Shown one piece after another: positions 1 to 12,783 of a stretch of DNA of 64,000 bases. The stretch lies in contig CM043953.1 in assembly GCA_014529385.2 (NCBI GenBank), positions 114,011,049 through 114,075,048 on the forward strand, written 5' to 3'. The translations under genes and the position numbers were made by a program. Numbering within the stretch: the first letter of the stretch is position 1; every line of letters starts with the position of its first letter. The notes under the pieces are model-generated. The model worked only from the letters and a program-made list of their open reading frames with translations, was not told the origin of the DNA and did no database searches. The DNA comes from Adiantum capillus-veneris. Its lineage: Eukaryota; Streptophyta; Polypodiopsida; Polypodiales; Pteridaceae.

Positions 1-740
1 AAGCAAGGAGGAATGGAAAGGAGGTTACCAGCAGAGCAAACCACAAAGCAATCAATCTTCTCCATCCTATAGACAAGCAAATGCTACAAGTAGCATGCAA
101 GGAGCTAGGAAAATTTGGGTACCGAAAGTATAACGTAAGGACAAGCCGATTCGGATCCGCGTGCCCAAATGGCATCATCTACTGTACCAAAGACGGTTAC
201 ATGATTCAAAATACAAAGAGGAGCATCTCCGAGTAAGAAACCTAACACGAAATGGATTTGGAAGAAAAAGGAGCAATTATATTCTCCTCAAACTGTAAAA
301 CCAATCAAGAAATGGAGAGTTAAGACTCAAAAGACTCAACCACAACATTATGACCAAAGCAAACCAAGATACCAATGGCGGGTAAAAGCTCGACAACCAT
401 CATTATTGATATCCACAGCTCAGGAAATCAGCATATCAAGGCATCTTGAGGGTACAATCAAGCAAAGAGCACACAAGCTACAAGATTTTCTTTTTGAAAG
501 ACAGCAAAAGAAAACCTCGACATCAGAAACCCTTGAGTTAATTACTCAAGACCCAACTCTTGCACAACAGAATGGTTTGAATTGCATTGATCTTCAAAGG
601 ATGATAGAGCCAACCAAGGCTATGCATAGACACGATTGTTCAACCCATGCACACATTCGTCCCGGAGTACGCCATCTAGGAGGGGTGGAAGGGAACTAAG
701 TAATTAAGGACAATGTTTGAAGAGGGAGGAAAAAGTTTGA
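1..740. other. Window start, no confident gene
   Basis: A plus-strand reading frame of 97 codons runs from 406 to 699 with a Gln/Lys/Thr-rich product I do not recognise. It ends in a purine-rich stretch (about 676-697) like the end of a retroelement polyprotein reading into a polypurine tract. A second purine-rich stretch lies at 719-734, just before TGTTAGCG at 741. No domain motif is visible. Upstream of 406 the DNA is A-rich on the plus strand and broken by stops. It may be the 3' end of a retroelement that began outside the window, but this is inference. Confidence 0.2.
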
Positions 741-2020
741 TGTTAGCGTGTGATTTTTTGCAAAATTACCTAATAATGCCCTTAAAAATCAAGAGGAAAA
801 ATTTAACTGATAACATCTCCCTGATGAGTGTAAATAGTGTATGTACTATGAGAAAATCATCAAAAAATAGTATTTTTTGGTTTTTTTCTCATCATTTTTC
901 TTGATATTGGGACTTAAAAATGAAGAAATCCAACAAAAAACAATAAAGCTATGTTTTTCACTGGATTTTCTTAATTATTGGATTTTCACTTTGCTTTTTT
1001 AGCATATTTTGTTATTTTCTTTAATTTTTGTAATAAACAGGTCAAAAGTTAATAAATAAATAAAAATGAGCTCAAATGGAAAAACTAAAGATACACTGAT
1101 GATCAAAAGGACAAGGCGGATAGGCAAAAAAAAATTCAATCAAATCGGCAAATGGAAGCGAAAAGCCTAAATTAGGCGGTCAAGGCCTACTTTTGCAGAC
1201 TTCTTTCAGAATGAGCTACAAGAATCCGATTGAGGAAATTTTTGAGTTTAACATAGATTTCACGGCCTAGTAGGACTAACATGGGAATTTGAGAAAAAAT
1301 GGTTTAGAAAGTCCGAGTATAGATATCCAAGGTAGTCTAAAATCACCTCATTTCCACTTGTCGCCCTTGGAGAGAGAGCTTACGACCTTCTTTGCGCGCG
1401 ATTCTCGAAGTCCACAGTCGTCTCACACGAGACATGAGGGATAAGTTATATACTTATCAACGATCCATTCTGTATGGCCAGTAGCTAGTCTAAACCCAAG
1501 GAAAAAACCCTAGAATCCGAGCAGTACACGAAGTCCTACGATCAAAAATTGACCATAGCAGCCTGTTAGCTCAACCAAATCGGACGAGACTTGAACTGTA
1601 GCATGCACTTATAGAATAGAACACTTCTATATCACCAGTTGACCAGTCAGTGGGGGTCGAGGGGGGTCCCAAGTAGAAAAGCTAGGTTTTTGGCAGATGC
1701 CAGAATTGGATTCTAACTCCACAGGCAGCTTATAGACTGGGTCTATACACAATGTATATGGTTGGTTTCATAAAATCAATCAAATCAAGCTCTCGAAAAG
1801 CAAAAAATAGCTCGAAGGCTACAATCGCAATTATTTACTTTTGTTGAAAATTTTTGCTTGGACTTTATGAATTTGACCTTTACATGTTTTTATGCATCTA
1901 TGCATGTTTAAAATTGGATTTGAAGCAAATTGGACTCAATTTGTCAGCAATTCAGACTCAAGGGTATTTCAGAGCAGAAATTACAAATTTTTTCTAACAT
2001 TGGCACTTACTTTTCTTAAC
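741..2020. other. Non-coding stretch upstream of the decayed large ORF
   Basis: No long open frame with recognisable content on either strand. The last 20 bases before the next ORF (around 2001-2021) are pyrimidine-rich and end in an AG directly before GAGCAATG. This looks like a plant 3' splice acceptor, so the interval may contain a leader intron of the following unit. The donor was not identified. Confidence 0.25.
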
Positions 2021-2027
2021 AGGAGCA

Positions 2028-5000
2028 ATGAAAGCTGCAAAGAAGGCCAAGAAGAGGGTATCCCAAAAGAAGAAGCTACAAGAGCTGCTACCCTACCAAC
2101 TGGACCCAAGTTCAGTAAAGACGGCCAAGGCAATATATTTGTCTAGAGAACAGCTTGAGGAAAACAATACAGTAGTTTTCACAGGTAGGTTTAAGAGTGA
2201 AGAAGGACACCAAGTAGAGCTGCAGATGCTACCGAAAGAGATCTATGATGTCGCGGCAAAGCTAGACACAAAAGAAGCCAGCAGAAGGTTGGGCCTCAGG
2301 GACTTCTACGACCAGGAACCATGTGGTGTAGATTTCCAGAAAGCCTATGAGCTCCTGTCTACAATTAAATAGGATGGATCAGCCCAAATCACTCACCAAC
2401 AAGGGTAGAAAGTAGAACTGGTGATCACGAAAGAAATTGTGGCCGAGGCACTGAAGTTGCGACAGAAGGGATGACAATGAGGGCCCGTGACAAGAAGACA
2501 GCAGGCACCTTCACCAAGGAGACTGCTGTGGAAACCTTTGCCAACCTCATCCAAAAGCAAGTGGAAGAACCAGCATGGTTGTATCATCAACACTTCCATT
2601 TTCTAGCAAAGAGACCGCCAAGATACACCACACCAAATCATGCAGTTGCAACTACATTCACCCAAGTGTTGAAGTTGACAAACAGGCAACCAATTGATCA
2701 CGCTCAGTATGTGCTGACAATGCTAAAGGGCACCAAGAAAGAGGGTAAGATCACCTATATGGGTGCACCTGAAGTATTGACAAGAATAGCATACCATGCT
2801 ATTGGCATGGCAGACAATTTACCGCCAGTCCTAGATCAGAACACATGGATTGTATTTGCACAACCTTCTCCAAGAACCACCCACTTGTCAAAGGGGGTTT
2901 ATAAATTTGATGAAGAATCTGCTGAAAGCAGTGAGAGCTCAGACAATGAAGAGAGGAGAGCCAGAGTAGAAGAGATCAAGAAAAAAGCAGTGGCTGCACA
3001 CCAAGAGAAACCTCAACAGAAGAAGGCAAGGTTTGAAAGAAGAAACAAACTTACAAAAGAAGCCGCCAAGCTGTAGGTGAGGACCCGGCAAGGTGGGTTC
3101 CAAAAGATATAAGAGGACCCCAAACCAAGAATCTTGCCAGGAGAGAACCAGAAGATCCCAAGGATTCTCTTGAATGGATGTACACATAAGTAGAAGCCTT
3201 AAAGCTAAAAGAAGCTCAAGAAGTTGAAAGAAAAGCAAAGGAAGATGCGGCGGAGCAGCAGAGACAAGCTAAAGCGGCCCAACAAAGTGAAGCCCAACAT
3301 GAACAGGGTGAGATGTCTCCCAGACCATAATCACCATATACGAAATAGGAACACCAACCGATGCCAAGCCCTCCACCTTCACCAACCATTAGATCCAATG
3401 AGGGCAAGGAAGCCAAAGAAAAGGAGCTGAACCACAGGAAGCAGCAGCCAGTTTTGAGCAACCAAGGACAGCTGAACAAAGAAAGGCCACACCTTCTACA
3501 ACCACCCAACAGGAAATGGTTGAGGCATCCATGAAGCCTCAAGAAGACAAAGCAGCCGAGACAACTGCACAGCCTCAAGGAGAGGTAGAACCCCCGCCAC
3601 AACCACAAGCCACCGCAGAACCACCCAAAGAGCTACAAGCTAAAACATCCACACAGCCTATAGAGCCTGAAGATTGGCAGACAAATAATGAAGTCATTCT
3701 ACAAAGTAAACAAATATGCCAAGCAGATGCAGGCGATGACCAAAAAAATGCGAGAAGCAGCACTTAGCCGCAGTGCTAAAGCAAGGGAGTTGGAGATGGT
3801 CATCGATGCTCTACAAGGAGAGCTAGAGGACAAAATGAATGTCATCTCAGATCTACAGAGACAAATCCAAGAGCTGAGAGTTGAAGATGAACAACACCAG
3901 CTAGCCAAAGCAACGCAACGAAAAGAAATGGAGGAGCTAGGCGAACTTCTCACCAAGTTAACAGATGCCTGCAAGATCAAAGACCAACATCTAATAGAGG
4001 TACAAATGAGCTCTTAACCACAACTCTGTCAGTACAGAAGGTCCAAGTGCAGCTCGACCTAGCATTCAGAGCAAAGGATCAATGATCTTGTATCATTTTT
4101 GCGACAGATAAGGGAAACCCCCGCAGTTGCCTCGATCAAAGGTATAGATGAAGTATATAAGGCATTGGAAAGAAGAATAAGGATCTTGAGCTCGAGCTAA
4201 AGCTAAAGCTAGAGCAATCACAGAGAAGAGACCTTGCACTGATGCGGGTACAACAAGAAGAGCAATTGCTCAAGGAAATAGTAGAGCTCAAGTGAGTCAA
4301 TCAGTTGCTGCGAGAGGGACAACCAGAGACACAAGAAGAAGCTGGAACCTCAGAGCAACCAAAAGTTGAAATTCCATCAGTCTCTTTTGTTGAGATGGAA
4401 ACACAGCCGACAAAAGGGCTAGGAGGAGAAGAAGAGTTTCAGGCACCACTTAATAGATGTTGAGCAAGTGCCCATGGTCCAGCTGTCCAAAGCTGAAGAA
4501 TATGCACTTAAGGAACGGGTTTCCCAAGAGATAGATGCCGAATGGAAAGCAGCGATGGATTGGGAGTTGAGGGTTCTCCATTCAGTCAATGTCACTCAAC
4601 TCACTCCCAATCAAACCAATGCACAATGGAATCAACAATCATTGTCATATCCCTTGATCAAGGTAGAGCTTTTACAGGTCAAAGAAAGACTATATAAAGA
4701 CATGCAGGTAGAAGGCGCAAAAGTAGTCCACCCCAAGTGGAGAAAGAGCTGGCTGAACAAGAATCCACGATTTTCTATTCACAAGAGCACCTGCTGCCCT
4801 TCAGAAAGACCGAACCTTTTGTCCTGTACCACGGGTAAGGACATGTAGGTTGCTTCATAAGAAGCAGCCTACATGGCTCAACTATCCAAGATTGCTATCT
4901 CTACAGCATGGATCGGCAACAGAGGAGCACATGGTGAAAACCCTAACGTGTGCCATGACATTCTTCAAGAGCCTTCTTGACCTGTCATGTGCCATGCTCT

Positions 5001-5404
5001 ACAAAATTTGCCGAATGCTGCTCACATGCATTGAAGCCTTTCACGAGCCAGAGCAAGCAGGGGCACCATGGATGTCATTCCGCGAAGGCAATAAGGGCCT
5101 CTTCTACGACCTAAGCCGCCAGCCTTTCGAAGAGGTCCTTTACAGCTTCTATGCCCGATGCATGTTTTTGCCCTCAAGCAATATGTTGGCATTTGAGGAA
5201 GCATTTTATACAAGGTTCTTCACTTGGCAAATGAAGATATTTGGGCCAGTGATAAGCAACCTAACCTCCAAATTTGTTGGCTACTCAGTCATTGAGCTCA
5301 AAAACAGGGTCACCATGCAATTATTGCAGGTTCCCAACAAAAAAAGAAGATTCAGATATGAGAAGGCACTCCACACACTTAAAGACCGCCTCGCCAGCCG
5401 TTAA
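2028..5404 (+). pseudogene. Decayed large coiled-coil ORF of a retroelement-like unit, no RT
   Basis: Successive plus-strand open segments (2028-2372, 2471-3076, 3688-4017, 4468-4848, 4850-5404) read as one protein of roughly 1,100 residues broken by frame changes and stops. The first part is Lys-rich. The second has a globular stretch (about 200 residues) ending in an acidic Ser/Glu run. The middle is Gln/Glu/Lys-rich with strong heptad character (coiled coil, about 3690-4010). The last 184 codons are again globular. The general plan recalls the ORF1-like protein of Athila-type plant retrotransposons, but I see no diagnostic motif and no protease, RT, RNase H or integrase. The open frame stops about 50 bp before a polypurine tract, as retroelement polyproteins do. 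Function unknown. It could also be a captured host gene. Confidence 0.4.
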
Positions 5405-5453
5405 CCCGAAGATTACTTCAGCCCATAAAGCTGTGTCAAGGGACGACACAGGC

Positions 5454-5900
5454 GAGGAGGGGGGAAATGTTAGCAACAAGCTAACTCGGATACCATTTTT
5501 CGGAGCTTTCTTTGTAAAAATATTTATTATTTTGATGAATCGAGAATATTATAACTCCTACTTTCCAGATAAACTTTGTAATCGATGAGACGGGGCTACA
5601 AGCTTCTAGGTTGTATCAACCTGTCCATAGTTAGAGCTCCCAGATTATTAGTTTTGACCACCAAAAACCTTGGCTAAGGTATAGAAGCCAGTTTTTGTAA
5701 GTTTTTTACAAGTTTTTGGATAATAGAAACACAGCGTGAGCCAATGGCGCTCACTTCTCTCCTTCTCGTGCTTCCTACTCCCTCCCCGGTTGTCACGTTG
5801 CGGCCGTGTCTGTTGCGTTGCAACTGCAGGTAAGAGCTCTACGCATTGGCATAAGCATTTCACGCTATTTCCTACCTTTTGGCGTTGCAGACCTATGACC
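5454..5900 (+). repeat. Polypurine tract and candidate 3' LTR start
   Basis: A purine run (GGCGAGGAGGGGGGAAA, about 5451-5467) is followed at once by TGTTAGCAAC at 5468, the arrangement expected for PPT plus the TG start of a 3' LTR. Downstream sequence to about 5900 has LTR-like character, including GC-rich initiator-like sequence at 5740-5830. No second copy was found in the window, so the LTR length and the 5' partner are unknown. Confidence 0.35.
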
Positions 5901-6332
5901 TAATTTCATCATAAGTAATAATTTACACTTTAAAATCAAAAAGTAAGTATAGGTGGGGTATTGGGGCATCATTGCTAAGCATTTAGATGCATTCTGGGTC
6001 GAAAACGGTTAGGTAAAAAACACACTGCTGTTAATAATCGCGATTTTTGCACTTGACCTAAATTGAGATTTGAGACCATAAGCATGTGTGCTTAGGTCTT
6101 GTAAACATGTCCTAGAAGTTTCATAACGTTTGGATATCGTTTGATGCTGTAACAGATGTGGTTTGTTTGCCGATGTGCGATTAGATTTTGGAGATTTCAG
6201 TTATTTGAGTGTAGCTTGAGTTAGATGCAAGTTGTTTGTTGTTTTCCAAGAGATTGACAACCTCTTGTAGCCTCTATGCATTAGTTGAGTCAGCTTCATT
6301 CCATGTATTGACAATTATATTCGTGGTTCTCG
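5901..6332. other. No gene seen
   Basis: AT-rich sequence with stops in all frames. It may be LTR or post-LTR host sequence, and nothing in it is specific. Confidence 0.3.
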
Positions 6333-6802
6333 CTATGTCTGCAATAAGATATGAGTGATGTTAGACACCCATCCCACATGTAGGTAATTACATCTGGAGG
6401 GATGCCCTAACTTTTTATGCTCTAGGAATAGCCCAAGGCTTCCTGGCTGTCCCCTATTAGACATATCCCCCGCAATAAAAAATCTCCAAGAGAGGGCATC
6501 CCGGATAGGTAGCTCTTCAAGCACTATTTAGGCGTTCTGAAGACAACATTTGGTAGTCCTCCGCGACCAACTGCCCAGTGCTTTGTGGGCCTGCTTGTTG
6601 GGCATAGCCAAAAATCAGTGCTCTCCAAGAGACAACATCCCTCACTAACGATATGATCGTGAATTCTTTTGTGTGTGGTGCAATAGAATTGAAATGGTGA
6701 AGATCTAGATTTTACACTTTCATAAATATTTACTTATTTCCTTGCACTGATGATTTCTACTTAGCATGAGAGATGGTTCCTTTCATTTCCCTGAAGAGAG
6801 GG

Positions 6803-6876
<74 letters not shown>

Positions 6877-6915
6877 ACCTGATGGGGTCCCAACCAACCC
6901 TTTCAAGCCCCCTCG

Positions 6916-6961
<46 letters not shown>

Positions 6962-8340
6962 ACACACCACAGTTGAGGATGCGGTTTGTGGTTTTTTTTT
7001 GTTAATGGATGCAATATTTCAAGTGCGGACTCTACTGACTCGAATGGGGAATGTTGCTGTGGTAACTCTTCAAAATGAAGCACCTCCCGATTGATTTGAT
7101 GAACCTTTGGATCTGTCTCAATGTTGATGGCCACCGAGGGGAAGATGTGAGGCTGATTTGCGCTCCCGATGTGAGAGGAAACAAGGGCCGAAAGCTGCTG
7201 CAAAAATTCAGATCTGGCTGTGTTTTTGCACGTAAATTCAAGGCTGAAAACACAGATCTTGATGAAGCAGATGATGGGCAGCAATGGGAGAAAAACAACC
7301 GAGATCTTCCTGGTGTTGCCCCGGTTCAGAAAATCTTGCAATTAATGAATTCCAAGAGACAACATCCGGGATAGGTATCTCCTTAAGCACTTTTTGCTTG
7401 AATTGCACCACATTTGGCATCTATGTCAACCAAGGCATTTCCAAGCACGACGTTTTCTTTCGATTGCTCCTAGCTAACAGTATTATCATGAATTCCTTTG
7501 CCCATATCAATGTCTTGTGTAGTGCCACATGCCTTCAAAATGCAAGTGTAGGTAACTGCATGTTGAGAGAATCCCTCACTTTGCATACTCTAAAAACAAC
7601 TCAAGGCTTCTTGACTCACCCATGTTGGGAATATCCCGCAATCAAAACTCTGGAAGAGAGGGCATCCCAAATAGGCATCTCTCCAAGCACTTTTTAGGCT
7701 TCCTGAATTAGACGATCCGTAGCATACATTTTGCCAAGGCATTGCAGATCACACGGATTTCTTTCAACATCCCTTGACTAACAATAAAATCATGAATTCT
7801 TTTGCACATATCAGTGTCTTGCGTAGTGCCAAATGCCTTTAAGACAAAAGCGTAGTTGATTTCATGTATGTTTTCTTTTTGCAGTCCCTAACTAACAATA
7901 TCATCATGAATTATTTCCCTTGCTTTGCATCTGTTGAAAACAAACAGAGCTTCCTATCCTTGCCCCCATTTGATATACTGCAATCAATAAATTCTAAGAG
8001 ACAACATTCCGAGCAGGTAGTTCATTGTATTTCCTTTTCTGAAGTACACCACATTTCGCATACATATCAGCCAAGGCATTGCCAAGCACGACATTTTCTT
8101 TCAACAACCTCTGACTAACAATATCATCGTGAATTCTTTTCCCAATATCAATGTCTTGCATAGTGTCACATGCCTTCAAAGTGCAAGTGTAGGCAATTCC
8201 ATCTGGAAAGATGGCCTCATTTCGCATCCTTTGAAAACAGTCCAGAGCTTCTTTGCACTGCCTGTGTTGGGCATATCCCACAATTAGAACAAACCAAGAG
8301 AGGGCATATGGGATAGGTAGATCCCAAGCACTTTTTGTGA
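6333..8340 (-). pseudogene. PLS-class PPR gene relic
   Basis: On the minus strand the clearest segment (8281 down to 7994, about 95 codons) carries classic plant PPR wording: a FQRMRNE-type helix, PDGIAYTCTLKAC, a GKRIHDDIV helix, and NALADMYAKCGVL, followed by ARNVVS. Further repeats in other frames follow at 7697-7480 and 7420-7238 (PDVVSWNSLIA), and a weaker one at 6524-6333 (RDALSW). Plant PPR proteins are mostly RNA-binding factors acting in mitochondria or plastids, and the PLS subclass acts in C-to-U editing. Here every repeat is in a different frame, stops are frequent, and a GA/C/CA microsatellite sits inside, so no product is expected. No E or DYW domain was seen. The direction is minus, so the oldest N-terminal repeats lie near 8.3 kb. 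Confidence 0.75.
6806..6967. repeat. Compound microsatellite (GA)n, (C)n, (CA)n
   Basis: (GA)n at 6806-6871, then a run of about 32 C at 6916-6947 that grades directly into (CA)n to 6967. The poly-C run is long enough to be prone to assembly or sequencing length error. Confidence 0.95.
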
Positions 8341-9618
8341 AAAATACTTAATTTCAAAAGCTGAAAAAATATTTCTTCTTATTTGTAGGACCATTTGAAT
8401 TCATGGAAGAACATTTTGGGACAGTTTTTTCTTCAGTAACCCGCAAATTTCCATTTTGAGCTATGTATTGTGTTGTGATGGGACTTATTGGCAATAAGTA
8501 GAGCGCTCTAAAACATCAAAAAGTATACAAAATTGTCACTTTTTGATGGAATTATGAAAGGATGGATTGACAACTAAGCAACAAGTATTGTCGTCGTTGG
8601 TATGCGTATCGATTCAGACTTTTTTGTAGGATTTTGAATACATGAAATTAATCTACTAAGCAACAAGTGGGCTGATTTGTAATGTGCACTTCGTATTCTA
8701 ATAAGCATCTTCATTTTTTAATCTTTTATCCTTCTAAAGGATGGATTATTACTTAGAAGTGTTCTCTTGGCATGCCTCAAAATAATAATGTGGTATCATG
8801 GTTGTTGATTCTAATTTCATATGTGTAACTTCTCATTGGAAAATGGTTTGAAAGTAGCATGCAAATGTATAATTTTTATCAAGTTTGAACTTTTATAAAA
8901 ACACATTTAAAAAAACCCTTAATAACTTAAGACTTGCCATATGGTAGAGTGAATCTTTGTTAGTTCCAATTAGAGAAGTTTACATTAGATTAAACATAAA
9001 TAATGGAGAAATACACATTTTCATTATATAATGTGATAACTTCGCGTGAACTAAAACCTCTTTATGTAACCTATCGTTGAGAATACAATATTTAACATAC
9101 AATTTTTCAAAAAAATCCCAATAGCTCATGTTCGGCCATGTGGCACGGTAAAGGCCACTGTGCATTGGGTGCATTGGTTCTAAGTTAAAATTTATTTTTT
9201 GAATTACTAGGTTTAAACTAAAGAGGTTAACCAAACTTTAAGTTTGAGAACATGTTTCGTGACATTTATTTACAGGATAAATAGGTGTGCCTTGAGAAAT
9301 GTTTGTACCAGTAGAAAGGGATGGTCCATCTCCGAATACGTGCCAAACATAGAAGTTGGAAACTATGTCCACCTTCACGGTTGAAAAAAGAAGAATTATA
9401 CAACGAGTCCAAAAAGGTCATTTCCTTTTGTAATTATTTTGTATATGTATATTTTTTCAATAGAATGATAAAGCTAAACAATTATTTACTTCTTTAATTT
9501 TGAAAGTTTTACAAGTTTTCTTTAAGGGAAGCTTAGAACCTAGAGCGATACACTCCCTCACTCTCTTCCTTTCACTCTCCCCGTTGTGCTCCCGTCTCTT
9601 CCCAAAGACCCCCGACTG
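8341..9618. other. No gene seen
   Basis: AT-rich sequence with short frames only. A short phrase (CTAAGCAACAAGT) occurs twice, near 8574 and 8657. No coding or structural feature could be supported. Confidence 0.4.
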
Positions 9619-9896
9619 AAAGCAAGGGATGGTGGTACAAAAAAAGGACCAATTTTTTTCCCACCTTGTTGGTACCATGGAAAAAGTGGGGACTGGTAAA
9701 ATTTTTGTAGTTTGTGTCAAAACTTGTCCAACATTCTATTTTGATGTTCCTCTTTTAAAGATGTATCCAATGATATATATAATATGATAACTAATTTCTT
9801 TTATGACTTGGATAAATCGCATTGCAAAGATTTGTCAAAGCACCATCAAAAGGTACTATCAAGGACAACCAATTTTGTACCACCATCCCTTGCTTT
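9619..9896. mobile_element. Small foldback / MITE-like element with 24-bp inverted ends
   Basis: The 24 bases at 9619-9642 (AAAGCAAGGGATGGTGGTAC and four further A) are the exact reverse complement of 9873-9896. The 278-bp unit has no coding capacity. Perfect inverted ends of this length flanking a short AT-rich core fit a non-autonomous DNA transposon. No clear target-site duplication is visible, so the true ends could lie slightly outside or inside this pair. Confidence 0.5.
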
Positions 9897-12134
9897 TAGC
9901 CCCCCCCATTATCCTCATAACTCTATAGCATCTTTGCTCCTCTGCATGCAATACTTGAGTCATGACTATATATATGTTGATTGAGATGTACTTAACATAT
10001 GGACTACTACCTATAAATTTTATATTGGCAAGATGAAAGCTAGCTAGCATTGCACTCCCTCTTTGTCTCTCAAGTTGCTCGTTGTTGCTCTCATGGCTTT
10101 GCTCACTCGCATCGCCATGCTTGTCACTCATTGCCATCCGGAGGACGGGTCACACACTTGTAAAAATAAAAATGAAAAGGAACTCATGTGAAAAATGAAG
10201 TGGCATTTTTACAACTATAAAATGATTTACCCTATTCCTCTTATTCATGTTGGAGACAGCTCAGTTCCCTAGCTTTTGGGTTTCATTGAAAACCCTGATC
10301 TTCCAAAGAAAGAGAACTCACATTTAAATGTGTAGGTCTAGTTAATTTCACTTTTGTTGGTTAATTGTGGCGGATGGACCCCAATGGATCATATAAAAGA
10401 GGCTAGTTTGTTTCTCATTGTAGTGAGAGACTATTGTGGAAAGAACTCCATAGAAGGAACTTATGCATGGCAACAATAAGGGAGGTTGAGAATGAGAATC
10501 ATTTAATTGAGGAGGAAAACTGTATTTACATTATAAGAAGGTGAGGTACTCAAAAGGACCTTGAGGAGATAAATTGTCTTTGACTTACACTGAAGGTGAG
10601 GTGCTCAGAATCAGAATGGACTATCCTTGGGGATGCAAATACTTCTTCTTTCCTAACGCACTTGCTCAAGGGGAAAAGAAGACAGAACCGAGAAAGGTGC
10701 CACAAGTTGGCGCTCTCTCAATTTGTATTCTATTCTCCTTGCAATTAACATGGCAAAAGCTGAAGCTGGTATGATCTTGCATATGTAATCAAACCAATAT
10801 CTCTATAAATATGCCTATTTTTTCCTCATTTACAATGGAGTTTTTGTTTAAATGCTTCTCCTTCCTTTTGATGCATCAGCTTGCTTTTGATGTTGATATG
10901 AGTTTTGATCTTCCAAGCACAAGTTGTAGCCATTGAGTCCAGGATGCATCACAAGAGTCCTCGTGCTTATACACAAGAAAGGTGAGGAATCTTTTTGCTC
11001 ACTCAGGATTGGCTACTTGCATGAATACATTTTGCATTTATCTACCCAAGTGATTGGATTGTATTTCCTTGATAAATACACATTGTTAATGGGGTTGCTC
11101 TTTGACTAGCATAGCATAAACCAATTGCCATAATTTCCAAAGTTTTAAAAAAAGATTGTACAACTCAGCTAACGATGTCATATTTTTGCAAGAGTTAGCG
11201 ATGTTTTGGACTTCTAGCTTGTCATAGGGAAAGTTTGAAAGAAACCCATTAAATTAAAAGCTTTACCTCCAATTCTCTAGCATCTTAATTGGTGGCATAC
11301 TTTTAATTAGGAAAAGTGAAAAAGTTTAGATAATAGGACTAGATTATAACTTAGATCTAGATAGTAGTAGTAGATGGCCAAATTTTTTTTTAAATGTAAA
11401 ATCTATACATCACCATGGCTTTAAAATGTTGTCCATTTTTTGACAAATTACATTGAATCGCTTGGTTTCTTTTAATCTAGTATTCAATATATTTGTTGCT
11501 TTTCATGGTGGTTTGTTCTCTTAAAAATTATTGCAAATGAAAACACACTACAATTACAATTCTGTTCATTTGCAATTCAACATGTATTTTCACAAAAGCA
11601 TGTAGTTCTAAAACTATCATAAAACTAAAATAAATAAAATAGTGGGTCATTACATTCCATACACAATCCGTATGAGGGGGGATAGCTCATTGCGAGAACG
11701 TCCATATCTTGTCCGTATGTAGGGGGGTAGGTTAGCATGTGAGAAACCATCATAGTGGGGTTTCTCTACTTTGGATACACGCAGGTGACATCCCCCCATC
11801 ACTAATAATGAATCCCCCGGGGTTGGAAGTTGGAGTGCAGCCAAGGGGAGTAAGTCGTCGATGTTGTTGGTGGGGAGGACGTTGCCACTAGGTGCTTGTG
11901 CATCGAGCGGTTCAAAATGCTAAATGCTCATGACACTACAAAAGTTAAGAAAGTCATTGCAAAGGGCAAGATGCTAATATCGCTAGAAGTTTAAAACACT
12001 TCCTGGGAGGGATGTAGAAAATGCCAAGGGGTGGAAAGGAAACACTTCTTCTCAACAATGCCAGTACTCTCTACACAAATCTGATACCATCCCAAATTCT
12101 ATGATGCAAAATCATAGAACCAAGGGAGAGAATG

Positions 12135-12137
<3 letters not shown>
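9897..12137. other. No gene seen
   Basis: More than 2 kb of AT-rich DNA. The longest frames (for example 10574-10774 on plus, 11650-11844 on minus) show no motif, no repeat family and no match to neighbouring element fragments. Confidence 0.4.

Positions 12138-12203
<66 letters not shown>
12138..12203. repeat. (GA)n microsatellite
   Basis: About 33 uninterrupted AG units. Confidence 0.95.
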
Positions 12204-12206
<3 letters not shown>

Positions 12207-12783
12207 TTACCCTTTAGTGTTCCTTATATGCTAGCCTTGAGGCCCTTAAGTAACCCTCTCAGTAAATTGCCCTACCCAAGACTTTGACAAATAAGTAAGA
12301 TAATACATAAAGACAGAATAAACGTTGGGATCACATTGGTCTATTCACATTAAAGATGTTATAGCTTTAACACATAAATGCTTTGGTTACTTCTCACTTG
12401 AGAGATGAGCTTGCCAAGTGCTCAAGCGGCCGACCATGAAGACAATATTTGGGCCCTACTAGAGGCTAATCAGAAACTCATTGACACTTTTCAAAAAAAC
12501 AGAACAAAGGGAGAAGAATATTGGCATCCTCTTACATGGAGATATCTTGCTCTCAACTATTGTTTGGGGATGTAAGCTCTCATTGTTTCAATATACTTGA
12601 TTAGGTCTAGCTCTGCATATAGATGGTTTGCAATTTTATTATCTTTTCAAATATTTATTGAAAGGTACAAATTTCAAAGGATCTCCAAATCAAGATGGAT
12701 GGAAAGAAAGATGTTCTCTCTCCACAAGATTTGAAATAAGAAGAAAAACACATAATTTGTATATTATACAATAATTACACGGA

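Noticed and set aside
741-5470. TGTTAGC at 741 and 5468 as the two LTR starts of one element
   Set aside because: Only the first seven bases agree; the following sequences do not align, so they are not a pair.
6757-7341. Open frames of Gly-, Ser/Leu-, Arg/Glu- or Pro/His-rich protein over 6.8-6.97 kb
   Set aside because: They are translations of the GA, C and CA microsatellites and not genes.
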